From Salinicoccus sesuvii (GTDB lineage Bacteria > Bacillota > Bacilli > Staphylococcales > Salinicoccaceae), in contig NZ_JBHRWV010000001.1 in NCBI RefSeq assembly GCF_042648145.1, forward strand, positions 186,001 to 250,000: a stretch of DNA of 64,000 nt, read 5' to 3'. The position numbers and the translations under genes are program-made. Within the stretch, counting starts at the first letter, position 1. Each line of letters begins with the position of its first letter. Shown here one piece after another: positions 8,051 through 17,939 of this stretch. The notes beneath the pieces are model-generated. The model had not been told where the DNA came from, did not search any database, and saw only the letters and a program-made list of their open reading frames with translations.

Positions 8051-9010
8051 ATGACGAAACTAGACTTGATTACGCTTGGAAGAGCGGCTGTAGACTTCAA
8101 TGCGAATGAAATCAATCGTCCTATGGAAGAGACGATGACGTTTACAAAATATGTGGGGGGCTCTCCTGCGAACGTGGCGATTGGCACGGCGAAGCTTGGT
8201 CTCAACGTCGGTATGATATCGAGGGTATCTAGCGATCAGCACGGTAACTTCGTTGTGGACTATATGGATAGAGCAGGTGTAGATACAAAGTATTTCAAAA
8301 GGGATACGGAAGGTAGGAAAACTGGACTGACATTCACTGAGATAAAGAGTCCAGAAGAGTGCAGTATCCTGATGTACAGAGATAACGTAGCTGATCTGTA
8401 TTTAAGTGTTGATGACTTTGACGATGACTATATCACTACTGCTGATTCCTTGCTGGTTTCCGGAACGGCACTGAGCCAATCGCCATCTCGAGAAGCTGTA
8501 TTTCATGCTGTAGATGTAGCCAAGCGTCATGGTGTAGAAGTTATTTTCGAATTGGATTACCGTCCGTACACGTGGAAACGAGAAGAGGAAAAATCCATTT
8601 ACATGATGGAAATTGCCAAAAAAGCCGACATCGTTCTTGGAACAAGGGATGAGTTTGACGTATTGGAAGGCGATAAAGGCTTATCTGATGATGAATCGGT
8701 TAAGCATCTTTTCAATCATTCTCCAAAGCTAATCGTAATAAAGCATGGTGTGAAAGGCTCCAAGGCATTCACCAGAGAAGGGGAAATGATCGAAGGTAAA
8801 GCGTATAAAACAGAAGTTCTAAAAACATTCGGTGCAGGGGATTCTTTCGCTTCTGGTTTCATCTATGCAATGAAGAAAGAAAAATCCATAGAAGATGCAT
8901 TGAAGTATGGTAGTGCAGCAGCTTCAATCGTTGTCTCTAAACATAGTTCGTCAGAAGCAATGCCGACAGTTTCCGAAATTGAAGAACTGATTAAAACTCA
9001 TGAGGGATGA
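8051..9010 (+). CDS. iolC: 5-dehydro-2-deoxygluconokinase
   Basis: PfkB-family sugar kinase that phosphorylates DKG to DKG 6-phosphate, the inducer of IolR in Bacillus. 319 residues from the chosen ATG. An upstream in-frame GTG at 8027 is rejected because GGAGAGG ends eight bases before the ATG and the family N-terminus MTKLDLITLGRAAVDF begins there. Seen: PfkB signature 1 GGSPANVAIGTAKLG, and signature 2 around FGAGDSFASGF with the catalytic Asp. It ends inside the ribosome binding site region of iolD. Confidence 0.95.
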   Translation: MTKLDLITLGRAAVDFNANEINRPMEETMTFTKYVGGSPANVAIGTAKLGLNVGMISRVSSDQHGNFVVDYMDRAGVDTKYFKRDTEGRKTGLTFTEIKSPEECSILMYRDNVADLYLSVDDFDDDYITTADSLLVSGTALSQSPSREAVFHAVDVAKRHGVEVIFELDYRPYTWKREEEKSIYMMEIAKKADIVLGTRDEFDVLEGDKGLSDDESVKHLFNHSPKLIVIKHGVKGSKAFTREGEMIEGKAYKTEVLKTFGAGDSFASGFIYAMKKEKSIEDALKYGSAAASIVVSKHSSSEAMPTVSEIEELIKTHEG

Positions 9011-9014
9011 TAGT

Positions 9015-10934
9015 ATGTCGAACACAGTAAGATTAACTACAGCACAAGCTTTGATACGGTTTCTGAAGAACCAATACATTAGTGTGGATGGAGAAGAGAC
9101 ACCGTTTGTTGAGGGTGTGTTCAATATATTTGGCCATGGTAACGTTCTTGGCATTGGACAGGCTTTGCAAGAAGAAGGTGGCGACCTCAAAGTCATCCAA
9201 GGGAAAAATGAGCAGGGAATGGCACATGCCGCTGTAGCGTATGCAAAAGAGAACTTTCGAAGAAAGATATATGCGGTCACTTCTTCGGTCGGTCCCGGTT
9301 CTGCCAATCTGGTGACGGCGAGTGCGACGGCGTTGGCTAATAATTTACCTGTGCTCTTCTTGCCGGGTGACACATTTGCAAGCAGACAGCCGGATCCTGT
9401 ACTCCAGCAGATTGAGCACGAGCATAGTATTTCAACGACGACAAACGATGCGCTGAAACCTGTCTCCCGGTACTGGGATCGGATTGAGCGCCCAGAACAG
9501 CTCATGTCCGCTTTATTGCGTGCATTTGAAGTTCTGACGAATCCTGTCAGTGCAGGTCCTGTCACGATTTCTATTGCTCAAGACGTCGAAGGAGAAGCGT
9601 TTGATTACGATGCAGCATTCTTCAAGAAGCGTGTGCACTATTTGGATAGAGTGTCACCTACGGAAGATGCACTCTCGCGAGCAGCTGAATTGATCAAGTC
9701 ATCCCAGAAACCACTGATTGTAGTAGGCGGCGGCGCAAAATATTCGAAAGCAGGCAAGGAGATTGCTGCCTTTTCTAAAACGTATGGCGTAGCATTGACT
9801 GAAACTCAGGCTGGGAAGTCGACAGTGCCTGCTGACCACCCTTACAACATGGGCGGACTGGGAGTAACAGGAACATTGTCAGCCAATAAAGCAGCTAAAG
9901 AGGCAGATTTGATCATTGGTATCGGAACACGCTATACAGATTTTACATCAGCTTCGAAAACAGCGTTCAATTATGACACAGCAAAATTCATCAACATCAA
10001 TGTCAGCCGGATGCAGTCTTATAAAATGGATGCTTTGCAGCTTGTGGGTGATGCCAGATTATCCATTGAAAAGCTGACGAAGAAAATTGAAGGCTACGAC
10101 AGTCAGTTCAGAGAAGCGTTGACAGGCTTTAAAGCGGAGTGGCTGGACGAAAGGGACCGTCTGTCCAACATAGAAGTCGATTTAGACGATGCAGCGTATC
10201 AACCAGAAATTAAAGATGCATTTGGTAAAGCGCAAATAGAAAAATACAAAGAAGCACTTGGTACGAACTTTGCGCAGACAAATGCACTCATAAAGTTGAA
10301 TGATTTTATCGATCCATCCAGCTACGTTATCACCTCAGCAGGATCTCTGCCTGGAGACATGCATCGCCTATGGCATGCCTCTGTAGAAAATACGTACCAC
10401 GTAGAATATGGCTACTCAACCATGGGTTATGAGATTGCTGGTGCGCTCGGGATGAAGCTCGCGCACCCGGATAAGGAAGTATACAGCATGGTGGGGGACG
10501 GAAGTTTCCTAATGTTGCATACCGAACTGGTCACTGCCCTACAGTACGATCAGAAGATAAATATCATGTTATTCGATAATTCCGGATATGGATGTATCAA
10601 TAATCTACAGATGGAGAATGGCAGCGATAGTTTCTGTACAGAATTCACGCGGCCCGATGGTGATGTACTGACGGTAGACTACGCAAAAGTTGCGGAGGGT
10701 TACGGACTTGAAAGCTTTACGGCGACGAACCCAGAAGAACTTGAAGCAGCCCTTGGAAAGAGTAAGGTGAGTGAAACATCCACACTGATTCACATCAAAG
10801 TGTTGCCGAAGACCATGACAGACGGTTATGAGAGTTTCTGGAATGTTGGCGTTTCTACAAACTCATCCAATGAGAATGTTTTAAAGCAGGCAGAAGGCGT
10901 CGTTAAGAAGCGGTCTCAAGCAAGACAATACTAA
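9015..10934 (+). CDS. iolD: 3D-(3,5/4)-trihydroxycyclohexane-1,2-dione hydrolase
   Basis: ThDP-dependent enzyme that opens the ring of the diketone made by IolE, giving 5-deoxyglucuronate. 639 residues, matching Bacillus IolD at 637. Seen: N-terminal pyrimidine-binding domain with the helix GKNEQGMAHAAVAYA containing the Glu that activates the cofactor, and the C-terminal ThDP motif MVGDGSFLM through FDNSGYG (GDG...N spacing). The start at 9015 is preferred to 9000 because GAGGGA lies seven bases ahead. Its 5' end follows the iolC stop by four bases. Confidence 0.95.
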   Translation: MSNTVRLTTAQALIRFLKNQYISVDGEETPFVEGVFNIFGHGNVLGIGQALQEEGGDLKVIQGKNEQGMAHAAVAYAKENFRRKIYAVTSSVGPGSANLVTASATALANNLPVLFLPGDTFASRQPDPVLQQIEHEHSISTTTNDALKPVSRYWDRIERPEQLMSALLRAFEVLTNPVSAGPVTISIAQDVEGEAFDYDAAFFKKRVHYLDRVSPTEDALSRAAELIKSSQKPLIVVGGGAKYSKAGKEIAAFSKTYGVALTETQAGKSTVPADHPYNMGGLGVTGTLSANKAAKEADLIIGIGTRYTDFTSASKTAFNYDTAKFININVSRMQSYKMDALQLVGDARLSIEKLTKKIEGYDSQFREALTGFKAEWLDERDRLSNIEVDLDDAAYQPEIKDAFGKAQIEKYKEALGTNFAQTNALIKLNDFIDPSSYVITSAGSLPGDMHRLWHASVENTYHVEYGYSTMGYEIAGALGMKLAHPDKEVYSMVGDGSFLMLHTELVTALQYDQKINIMLFDNSGYGCINNLQMENGSDSFCTEFTRPDGDVLTVDYAKVAEGYGLESFTATNPEELEAALGKSKVSETSTLIHIKVLPKTMTDGYESFWNVGVSTNSSNENVLKQAEGVVKKRSQARQY

Positions 10935-10951
10935 AAAGAGAGTGTGACAGC

Positions 10952-11974
10952 ATGGATACGATCAAAATTGGGGTAGCAGGATTGGGTCGACTCGGCCTAA
11001 TCCATGCAGAAAACATCAGTGTTATGAAAGGTGTTGAACTTTTCGCTATCTGTAACTTGGATGCTGATTTCAACCGTGAAATTGCAGAGCGACTCGATGT
11101 CCGTTACAACTATACAGAATATGAAGAAATGATTAAAAACCCGGAACTTGATGCTGTCTGCATCGCCACACCTTCCGGGTTGCATACAAAACAGATTGAA
11201 TTGGCACTCGAGAAAGGCCTTCATGTATTCTGCGAGAAACCGATCGGACTTGATACAGCAGATATCGAGAGAACCATCGAGAAGATAGACAGTCACAAAG
11301 ATATGGTATTTCATCTTGGGTTCATGCGTCGATATGATCCGGATTATCTCTATGCCAAACAATTGGTTGATGCTGGAGAGATTGGAGATATTTCAATCAT
11401 CCGTTCATATGGCATCGATCCAATTTCAGGACTTGAAGGCTTTGTGAAATTTGCCAAAAAAAGTCCAAGTGGTGGTATTTTCCTAGATATGGGCGTTCAC
11501 GATATTGATGCTATCCGATGGATTACTGGATCAGAGGTCTCCAAAGTTTGGGCGAACGGTTCCAATAAAGCTGCACCGGAACTCGATGAAGTAAATGAAC
11601 TCGAACTGGGTACCGCCACCATGCAATTGGAAAATGGAGTGACGGCATTTGTAGTGCTCGGCCGTACAGCCAGCCATGGATACCATGTCGAAGCAGAAAT
11701 TATCGGTACGAAAGGTATGCTTAGAATCGCGGCAACGCCCGAGAAAAACAAAGTGACTTTGTTCAATGAGCATGGTGTCGTCCGACCGACGTCACAAAAT
11801 TTTCCGGAACGTTTTAAAGAGGCCTATATAGGCGAAATGAGAGATTTTCTCGACTGCATCAGACAAAATATACAACCTGAAGTCACTGCTTTAGACGGAT
11901 TACGCGGGACACAAGTAGCGATAGCTTGTCAAGAATCATTAGAGAAAGACAGCGTAGTAGAAGTCACATACTAG
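10952..11974 (+). CDS. iolG: Inositol 2-dehydrogenase (Gfo/Idh/MocA family)
   Basis: NAD-dependent oxidation of myo-inositol to 2-keto-myo-inositol (inosose), the first step. 340 residues. N-terminal Rossmann motif GVAGLGRLGLIHAEN, the EKP motif in FCEKPIGLD, and MGVHDIDAIRW with the catalytic His/Asp pair of the family. It lies between iolD and iolE in the operon, with gaps of 17 and 16 bases. A second dehydrogenase of the same family at 14503 probably acts on another stereoisomer. This copy is called iolG by its position next to iolD-iolE; the substrate split between the two cannot be read from sequence. Confidence 0.9.
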   Translation: MDTIKIGVAGLGRLGLIHAENISVMKGVELFAICNLDADFNREIAERLDVRYNYTEYEEMIKNPELDAVCIATPSGLHTKQIELALEKGLHVFCEKPIGLDTADIERTIEKIDSHKDMVFHLGFMRRYDPDYLYAKQLVDAGEIGDISIIRSYGIDPISGLEGFVKFAKKSPSGGIFLDMGVHDIDAIRWITGSEVSKVWANGSNKAAPELDEVNELELGTATMQLENGVTAFVVLGRTASHGYHVEAEIIGTKGMLRIAATPEKNKVTLFNEHGVVRPTSQNFPERFKEAYIGEMRDFLDCIRQNIQPEVTALDGLRGTQVAIACQESLEKDSVVEVTY

Positions 11975-11990
11975 ATGGGGAGAGTCGAAG

Positions 11991-12878
11991 ATGGAAAAAA
12001 TAAAATTTGGATGTGCGCCGATTGCCTGGACGAACGATGACATGCCAGAGCTTGGCGCAGAAAATTCATTCGAACAGTGCATCAGTGAAATGGCGCTAGC
12101 AGGATACGAAGGTACGGAAATTGGTAATAAGTATCCGAAGGATCCAGAGACCCTTAAAAAGTTTCTTGAGGCTAGAAATCTCGAAGTTGCAAGCGCTTGG
12201 TTCAGTGCATATATTACAACCGAAGATTTTAATGAGGTCGAAGAGGCATTCATCGCTCACCGGGACTTTCTACATGCCATGGGGGCCAAAGTCATTGTCG
12301 TATCAGAACAAGGATATAGTATTCAAGGTCAGATTGAGACGGCGCTTTTCGAGAATAGCCCGACACTTAACGGCGCTGATTGGAAGCGCTTTATAACTGG
12401 TTTGGAACGATTGGGAGATTTAGCCAACGAGAAGGATATGAAGATCGTTTACCATCATCACATGGGCACAACAGTACAAACGACCACCGAAATAGAGCAG
12501 CTTATGGCAGATACAGACCCTGATAAGGTAAGTCTACTGTTCGATACGGGACATCTCGTGTGCTCTGGAGAAGACCCGATGTATATTCTGGATAAGTATT
12601 TCGATCGCATTGGGCATGTACACTTCAAAGATGTGAGATCAGATGTGAAGGCACAGGTCACGCAAAATAAGGATAGTTTTCTGTCCGGAGTAAAACAGGG
12701 AATATTCACAGTTCCCGGGGATGGCATGATAGACTTTCAACCGATTATGAACTATTTGGTTGAAGCGGGCTACGAAGGATGGATTGTTGTAGAAGCAGAG
12801 CAGGATCCGAGTGTCTGCAATGCCTTTGAGTACGCAACAAAGGCCAAAAAATACATAGATGGACTCGGTCATAATTAA
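11991..12878 (+). CDS. iolE: myo-Inosose-2 dehydratase
   Basis: Removes water from 2-keto-myo-inositol to give the trihydroxycyclohexane dione used by IolD. 295 residues, xylose-isomerase-like TIM barrel. Seen: the family N-terminus FGCAPIAWTNDDMPELG, the metal-site regions KIVYHHHMGT and LFDTGHLVCSG, HVHFKDVR, and the terminal WIVVEAEQDPS. GGGGAGAG precedes the ATG. No IolI/IolH-type TIM-barrel isomerase gene is found elsewhere in this operon. Confidence 0.94.
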   Translation: MEKIKFGCAPIAWTNDDMPELGAENSFEQCISEMALAGYEGTEIGNKYPKDPETLKKFLEARNLEVASAWFSAYITTEDFNEVEEAFIAHRDFLHAMGAKVIVVSEQGYSIQGQIETALFENSPTLNGADWKRFITGLERLGDLANEKDMKIVYHHHMGTTVQTTTEIEQLMADTDPDKVSLLFDTGHLVCSGEDPMYILDKYFDRIGHVHFKDVRSDVKAQVTQNKDSFLSGVKQGIFTVPGDGMIDFQPIMNYLVEAGYEGWIVVEAEQDPSVCNAFEYATKAKKYIDGLGHN

Positions 12879-12890
12879 GGGGATGAATAT

Positions 12891-14483
12891 ATGAACTGGT
12901 TTGCAATTATAACTTTCGTTGTAATTTTAACATCAATCTATATTTACGCATATGTGAGAAGTAGGAAAGTGGATATATCGAATTCTGAAGGTTATTTCCT
13001 AGGTGGCCGATCACTTGTCGGTACCACTGTCGGAATGTCGATCATCATGACAAACTTATCGACAGAACACTTGGTGGGTCAAAATGGCCAAAGCTATGTG
13101 GCTGGTATGGAAGTCATGGCATGGGAAGTGACAGCGGCCATCGCAATCGTTATCGGTGCTTGGGTATTCATCCCCAAATATTTTAAATACGGAGTAAATA
13201 CCATATCCGATTTTATTGAAATTCGCTTCGATACGACGACTAAAAGAATTGTCTCAATATTATTCATGTTTACATTCGTAGTTAGTTTTATGCCTGTCGT
13301 TCTCTATTCAGGTGCTCTTATTTTCAACAATCTTTTCAATATTGATGAATTTCTAGGAGTAAGTAGTATCACGGCAGCAGCGATTATCGCATTCATCATT
13401 GGAGCAATCGGTGTATCCTATCTCATATTGGGAGGTCTGTCACTCCTTGCCCACAGTGATTCCATATATGGTATCGGTCTTATCGGTGGCGGTCTGGTTG
13501 TTGCTGCCCTTGCATTGTTTGTTCTTGGTGACAGCAATTTCCTAAGAGGGATTGATACCATCATTACGCAAACACCAGAGAAGTTGAATGCATGGGGCGC
13601 TGTTGATTCAGCCATCGTACCGTGGCCAACGCTATTCTTCGGCATGCTCTTCAACAACTTGTATTTCTGGTGTACGAACCAAATGATTATACAAAAGTCA
13701 CTGGCAGCCAAAAATCTCAAGGAAGCACAAAAGGGCATGATATATGTCGGATTCTTTAAAATTAGTGGTGCATTCTTCCTCGTACTGCCAGGTATCATCG
13801 CGTTTAATATGTTCGGTGGAGATCTACATATGGACTCTGCATATCCTGCGTTGATCAGCGAAATACTACCGGGATGGGCAGCAGGTATATTTGCTGCAGT
13901 TGTGTTTGGAGCGATCATGAGTTCTTTTGTTGGTGCACTCAATGCAACAGTCACACTCTTCAGCTTGGATTTCTACAAACCTGTCATCAATAAGAAAGCA
14001 TCTTCTCAAGATATCGCACGTATGGGAAGATTCGCTACAATCGGTTTTGGTCTGTTGACAATTATTATCGCTCCGTTCATCTCTATCTTCCCACAAGGTC
14101 TTTTCGCGGTAGTTCAGGAGTTTAATGGACTATATAGTATGCCATTGCTCGCCATTGTTTTGGTAGGTTTCTACTCAAGGAAGACATCGTCACTCGGTGC
14201 CAAGGTTACATTTGCGTTCCACGTTGTCACTTATGCAAGTTCTAAGCTACTGATTCCGGATATCCATTACCTCTATGTATGGAGCGTTCTATTCTTACTC
14301 GACTTAGCCATCTTGGTGGCATTTAGTAAGTTACGACCGGAAAAAGACGACTTCGAGTTCGAAAAATATAAAAACAAAGTGGATATCACGCCTTGGAAAC
14401 ACGTACGCGTGACCGGTATATTGATCCTTATACTCGTTGCGGCAATGTATATCGTATTCTCACCATTAGTACTGGCAAAATAA
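12891..14483 (+). CDS. Sodium:solute symporter (SSF), probable inositol transporter
   Basis: 530 residues with about 13-14 hydrophobic helices, SSF/SLC5 family. The early text SEGYFLGGRSLVGTTVGMS and TNLSTEHLVGQNGQSY is typical of sugar- and inositol-type members, with WEVTAAIAIV in the next helices. It replaces the proton symporter IolF/IolT of Bacillus, and a sodium-coupled carrier would suit a salt-tolerant host. It lies inside the iol operon (AGGGGATG ahead of the ATG, 12 bases after iolE). Inositol is therefore the likely substrate, but this is inferred from context. Confidence 0.85.
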   Translation: MNWFAIITFVVILTSIYIYAYVRSRKVDISNSEGYFLGGRSLVGTTVGMSIIMTNLSTEHLVGQNGQSYVAGMEVMAWEVTAAIAIVIGAWVFIPKYFKYGVNTISDFIEIRFDTTTKRIVSILFMFTFVVSFMPVVLYSGALIFNNLFNIDEFLGVSSITAAAIIAFIIGAIGVSYLILGGLSLLAHSDSIYGIGLIGGGLVVAALALFVLGDSNFLRGIDTIITQTPEKLNAWGAVDSAIVPWPTLFFGMLFNNLYFWCTNQMIIQKSLAAKNLKEAQKGMIYVGFFKISGAFFLVLPGIIAFNMFGGDLHMDSAYPALISEILPGWAAGIFAAVVFGAIMSSFVGALNATVTLFSLDFYKPVINKKASSQDIARMGRFATIGFGLLTIIIAPFISIFPQGLFAVVQEFNGLYSMPLLAIVLVGFYSRKTSSLGAKVTFAFHVVTYASSKLLIPDIHYLYVWSVLFLLDLAILVAFSKLRPEKDDFEFEKYKNKVDITPWKHVRVTGILILILVAAMYIVFSPLVLAK

Positions 14484-14502
14484 ATAGAAGGAGAAGTTCA
14501 TC

Positions 14503-15516
14503 ATGAAAAAAGTTACTGTAGGTGTCATTGGTGCAGGGAACATTGGAAAACTGCACATCAATAACCTGAAGAAGAATAAGAATGTCCGACTTAAAATGGT
14601 CTCAGATTTATATGCAGACAATCTGCAGAAATGGTTTGAAGATAGTGGTGTTGAAGAAATCACGAAAGATTATAATGATATTTTGAATGATACAGATATC
14701 GACACTGTGTTTATTTGCTCACCGACTAATACACACGCTCCACTAATCAAAGAAATCTCAGCAAAAGGGAAGCATATTTTCTGTGAAAAACCAATCAGCT
14801 TCAGCGACAAAGAAACAATGGAAGCATACCAGAAAGTCCAAGAAGCTGGCGTAAAGTTTCAAGTCGGTTTCAATAGACGCTTTGACGGTAACTTTGCTGA
14901 AATTAAAAAGCGAATGACGGAAGGCAAGATTGGTGATCTCCATATACTAAAAATAACTTCACGCGATCCAAAGCCACCTAATTTGGACTACGTCGAGTCA
15001 TCCGGAGGCATGTTCTTCGACATGACCATCCATGATTTTGATATGGCACGCAATCTGGCTGGTTCCGAAGTGGTAGAAGTATTTGCACAGGCAGCAAACC
15101 TAGTGGATCCTGAAATCGGCAAACGTGGTGACGTGGATACGGCCATCATCACATTGAAGTTCGAGAATGGTGCACTCGGTGTGATTGATAATAGTCGAGA
15201 AGCTGTCTATGGCTATGATCAAAGAATTGAGGTATTCGGCAATGGTGGTGCACTTGTTGCAGATAACGAGACGCATACTAATCTCAAGTTTTACCATAGG
15301 GATGCTGTAGAAACTGATAATCCACTTCACTTCTTCTTAGAAAGATACAATGAATCGTTCGTGACAGAAACCGAGCAGTTCGTCGAAAGCATTTTAGAAG
15401 ACAAGGAAACGAAAGTCGTCTTTGAGGATGGGGTCATGGCACAAAGAATTGCTGAAGCGGCCCAACGTTCTTTCGATACAAAGCAGCCTGTCAAAGTAAA
15501 CAATCAAATGGGGTGA
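14503..15516 (+). CDS. Second Gfo/Idh/MocA dehydrogenase, scyllo-/chiro-inositol type
   Basis: 337-residue NAD(P)-dependent oxidoreductase. Rossmann motif GVIGAGNIGKLHINNL, EKP motif in FCEKPISFSD, and DMTIHDFDMARN in place of the family DMGVHD. It is paralogous to iolG but clearly diverged. In Bacillus, extra enzymes of this kind (IolX, IolW) oxidise scyllo-inositol, or IolG-like copies handle D-chiro-inositol. AGAAGGAGAAG precedes the ATG. The stop codon overlaps or adjoins the start region of the aldolase gene, so it is part of the operon. The exact isomer specificity cannot be decided from sequence. Confidence 0.85.
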   Translation: MKKVTVGVIGAGNIGKLHINNLKKNKNVRLKMVSDLYADNLQKWFEDSGVEEITKDYNDILNDTDIDTVFICSPTNTHAPLIKEISAKGKHIFCEKPISFSDKETMEAYQKVQEAGVKFQVGFNRRFDGNFAEIKKRMTEGKIGDLHILKITSRDPKPPNLDYVESSGGMFFDMTIHDFDMARNLAGSEVVEVFAQAANLVDPEIGKRGDVDTAIITLKFENGALGVIDNSREAVYGYDQRIEVFGNGGALVADNETHTNLKFYHRDAVETDNPLHFFLERYNESFVTETEQFVESILEDKETKVVFEDGVMAQRIAEAAQRSFDTKQPVKVNNQMG

Positions 15517-15521
15517 TGGCG

Positions 15522-16370
15522 ATGTTCAACATTTTAGATGACGCTTTTGATAAAAGCTATGCTGTTCCCCAGTTCAACATGAACGGTATGATTTGGTTGG
15601 AAACAATCCTGAAGACGGCAGAAGAATGCCAAGCACCTGTTATCGTCGGTACGACAGATCGCATCGTCGACACACTTGGAGGTTTCAGATTGCTAGTCCA
15701 GACTTTCAGGGTAATGAAAGAAGAATTGAACATCACTGTTCCTGCAGTTCTTCACCTTGACCACGGGCAGTCTGTAGAGCGTTGTCTACAAGCAATAGAC
15801 GCGGGTTACGATTCTGTCATGTTCGATGGCTCTTCATTAGATATCGAACAAAATATCAAATCTACACGTCAAGTGGTTGAATATGCACATCAAAACGGCG
15901 TACCGGTTGAAGCAGAGGTCGGCAGTATCGGTGGTACTGAAGACGGTGTCTACAGCGATATGATGTACGCAGATTTGAATGATTGTTTGAGACTTGTGAA
16001 AGAGACCGGACTCGATAACTTGGCACCAGCTCTGGGTTCTGTTCATGGGAGATATCAAGGAGAACCTAATCTCGGATTTAAGGAAATGGAGCAGCTGCGA
16101 AGCCATACAAATGTCCCATTCGTTCTCCATGGTGCTTCTGGTATTGGGGACGCAGAACTCAAACAAGCAATATCGTATGGTCACGCTAAAATCAATTATA
16201 ATACCGAGTTGAATATTGCATGGTCAGATGCCTTGAGGAATGTTTTGAACGACAATCCTGAACTCTATGCACCTTTAGAGATACTGCAGCCGAGCAAAGA
16301 GGCAATGAGTGTTACCATAGAGAAAATTCTAAAGCGCACAGGTGCATATCAACAGTCTAGAAAAAACTGA
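15522..16370 (+). CDS. iolJ: 6-phospho-5-dehydro-2-deoxy-D-gluconate aldolase
   Basis: Class II zinc aldolase that splits DKG 6-phosphate into dihydroxyacetone phosphate and malonic semialdehyde, the substrate of IolA. 282 residues. Seen: LHLDHGQS with His78, Asp80 and His81 (metal and catalytic), EAEVGSIGGTEDG, and LHGASGIGDAELKQAI with the phosphate loop. Three in-frame starts lie close together (GTG 15513, ATG 15516, ATG 15522). 15522 is chosen because GGGGTGA ends six bases ahead of it. It is the last gene of the operon, followed by a terminator. Other class II aldolases (fba) are similar, but context favours iolJ. Confidence 0.92.
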   Translation: MFNILDDAFDKSYAVPQFNMNGMIWLETILKTAEECQAPVIVGTTDRIVDTLGGFRLLVQTFRVMKEELNITVPAVLHLDHGQSVERCLQAIDAGYDSVMFDGSSLDIEQNIKSTRQVVEYAHQNGVPVEAEVGSIGGTEDGVYSDMMYADLNDCLRLVKETGLDNLAPALGSVHGRYQGEPNLGFKEMEQLRSHTNVPFVLHGASGIGDAELKQAISYGHAKINYNTELNIAWSDALRNVLNDNPELYAPLEILQPSKEAMSVTIEKILKRTGAYQQSRKN

Positions 16371-16371
16371 T

Positions 16372-16410
16372 AAATAGACAGTTTGCCGTCAAATGGTAAA
16401 CTGTCTATTT
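16372..16410 (+). terminator. Terminator of the iol operon
   Basis: Sixteen-base stem AAATAGACAGTTTGCC with GGTAAACTGTCTATTT (one G-U pair) and a seven-base loop, starting one base after the iolJ stop codon. Confidence 0.92.
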
Positions 16411-16474
16411 ATGTTCAGAAAAATGATATGTATAGCTTCAATAGAAAAATACCTAGGGGCGGCCTGGGCATAGA

Positions 16475-17818
16475 TCAATATCCGACGAATAAAAGTGCCA
16501 GTACATAAATGATTGGAAACGAGATAATCGTCCTCAGTATGAATATCGCAAGCAACTCCCATACGGATACAGGAATCTTTGATTTAAGGAGCAGAGCACC
16601 GACTTCAGAGAAGTAGATAATCTGTACAAGCGACATGGTGGCGATCAGGAATTTTGTGAACATGCTATCGAGACCGGACCCAATGACCGACGGGAGGAAC
16701 ATGTCGGTCACACCGATGATGAAGGCCGGTGCTGCCGCAGATGCTTCAGGAACATTGATGAGCTCGAGAATCAACTGGGTCGGGTAGCTCAGGTAGGTGA
16801 ATACGGGTGTGTACTCAGCGACAATCAGGGCGAGTGTACCGATGGCGATAACAACAGGAATCAAACCACCATATATATCGACGACATTCAATGTACCATC
16901 TTTCACGATTCCTTTCGGACTATCGCTTTGTTCAGCTCTTCTGTAGGCACGTGTTGTTGCCGTTTTGAACATGGTGTCTTCAATGTCTCGGTCATCGATC
17001 TGCTTGCCCGTCACTTCATAGTATGTGTCTTCCTTTTTAGACAATGGCGGGATGCGAACCATGACGAGCGCCGTCAGTATGCAAGCGATGGCCATCGTCA
17101 TATAGAACTGCAAGAAGTATTCCTCGATGCCGATGAACGAAGCGATGACCAGACTGAAAGGGATGGAGAGTACCGAGAAATTGGTTGCGATATTCATCGC
17201 TTCACGCTTTGTGTAGAATCCCTTTTCATACTGCTGAGTGGTAATCATGACACCGACCGGACTACTGCCCATCCATGAAGCCAGTGCATCGATGGAGGAG
17301 CGACCGGGTACTTTATACAGCGGGCGGATAACCGGCTCAAGAAACGTACCGATAAATTCCATCAACCCGAAGTTCATAAGGAGTGGCATCAGAAAAGCTG
17401 CAAGTAATAGCCATGTCGCAAGAATCGGTACGAGGCTATACATCATCGTGCCGCCAGTCGCGTCACTCGTGATTGCTTCAGGTCCGAGGCCAAGCACAAC
17501 CATGCCGGCAAACACTGTACCAAAAACACGCAGTGTGAACCAGAGCCAGTCGAGGACAAAGATGTCTTTCAGTTTCTGTGAACTGGTGAAGGCATTGCGG
17601 TTGATGAGTGTACCGTATATGGTGACAATCAGGAAGACTGCCATGATGACAGCGAGTATTGCTGGAATCAGAGTATCGTAGTTGCCCAATATGTAATCGG
17701 CAAATATACCGAGGACGATGGTCCATTGCCCATTAAAGTGAACTGGCACGATAAAAAGAAGCAGGGCAATGATTGAAACTGTCCATGTCTTTATTTTAGT
17801 CTGAGTAGAGAATTGCAT
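16475..17818 (-). CDS. YjiH-family membrane protein (nucleoside-recognition/Gate domain)
   Basis: 447 residues, roughly 10 hydrophobic segments. The early FNGQWTIVLGIFADYI and the central block GRSSIDALASWMGSSPVGVMITTQQYEKGFYTKREAMNIATNFS (residues about 175-220) are the conserved Gate-domain region of the YjiH family. The substrate is unknown; E. coli yjiG/yjiH lie beside an isoaspartyl dipeptidase, hinting at amino-acid or peptide transport. AGGAGTTTAATT precedes the ATG. It is convergent with the iol operon and single-gene here; the terminator upstream of it belongs to the neighbouring sugar dehydrogenase gene. Confidence 0.85.
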   Translation of the reverse strand: MQFSTQTKIKTWTVSIIALLLFIVPVHFNGQWTIVLGIFADYILGNYDTLIPAILAVIMAVFLIVTIYGTLINRNAFTSSQKLKDIFVLDWLWFTLRVFGTVFAGMVVLGLGPEAITSDATGGTMMYSLVPILATWLLLAAFLMPLLMNFGLMEFIGTFLEPVIRPLYKVPGRSSIDALASWMGSSPVGVMITTQQYEKGFYTKREAMNIATNFSVLSIPFSLVIASFIGIEEYFLQFYMTMAIACILTALVMVRIPPLSKKEDTYYEVTGKQIDDRDIEDTMFKTATTRAYRRAEQSDSPKGIVKDGTLNVVDIYGGLIPVVIAIGTLALIVAEYTPVFTYLSYPTQLILELINVPEASAAAPAFIIGVTDMFLPSVIGSGLDSMFTKFLIATMSLVQIIYFSEVGALLLKSKIPVSVWELLAIFILRTIISFPIIYVLALLFVGY

Positions 17819-17939
17819 AATTAAACTCCTATTCGTATTTTTATTAATTATGTAATAATAAAGGAAAAAGGAGTTTGTGTCTATAGATTAGAGTGATTTT
17901 CATCATGCCGTCTTGATAGCTGCCCAATGGCCAACAAAA

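Noticed and set aside
8951..9565. 204-codon frame on the minus strand inside iolD
   Set aside because: Shadow of a conserved ThDP enzyme gene; composition is Ser/Cys/Arg-rich with no domain and no ribosome binding site.
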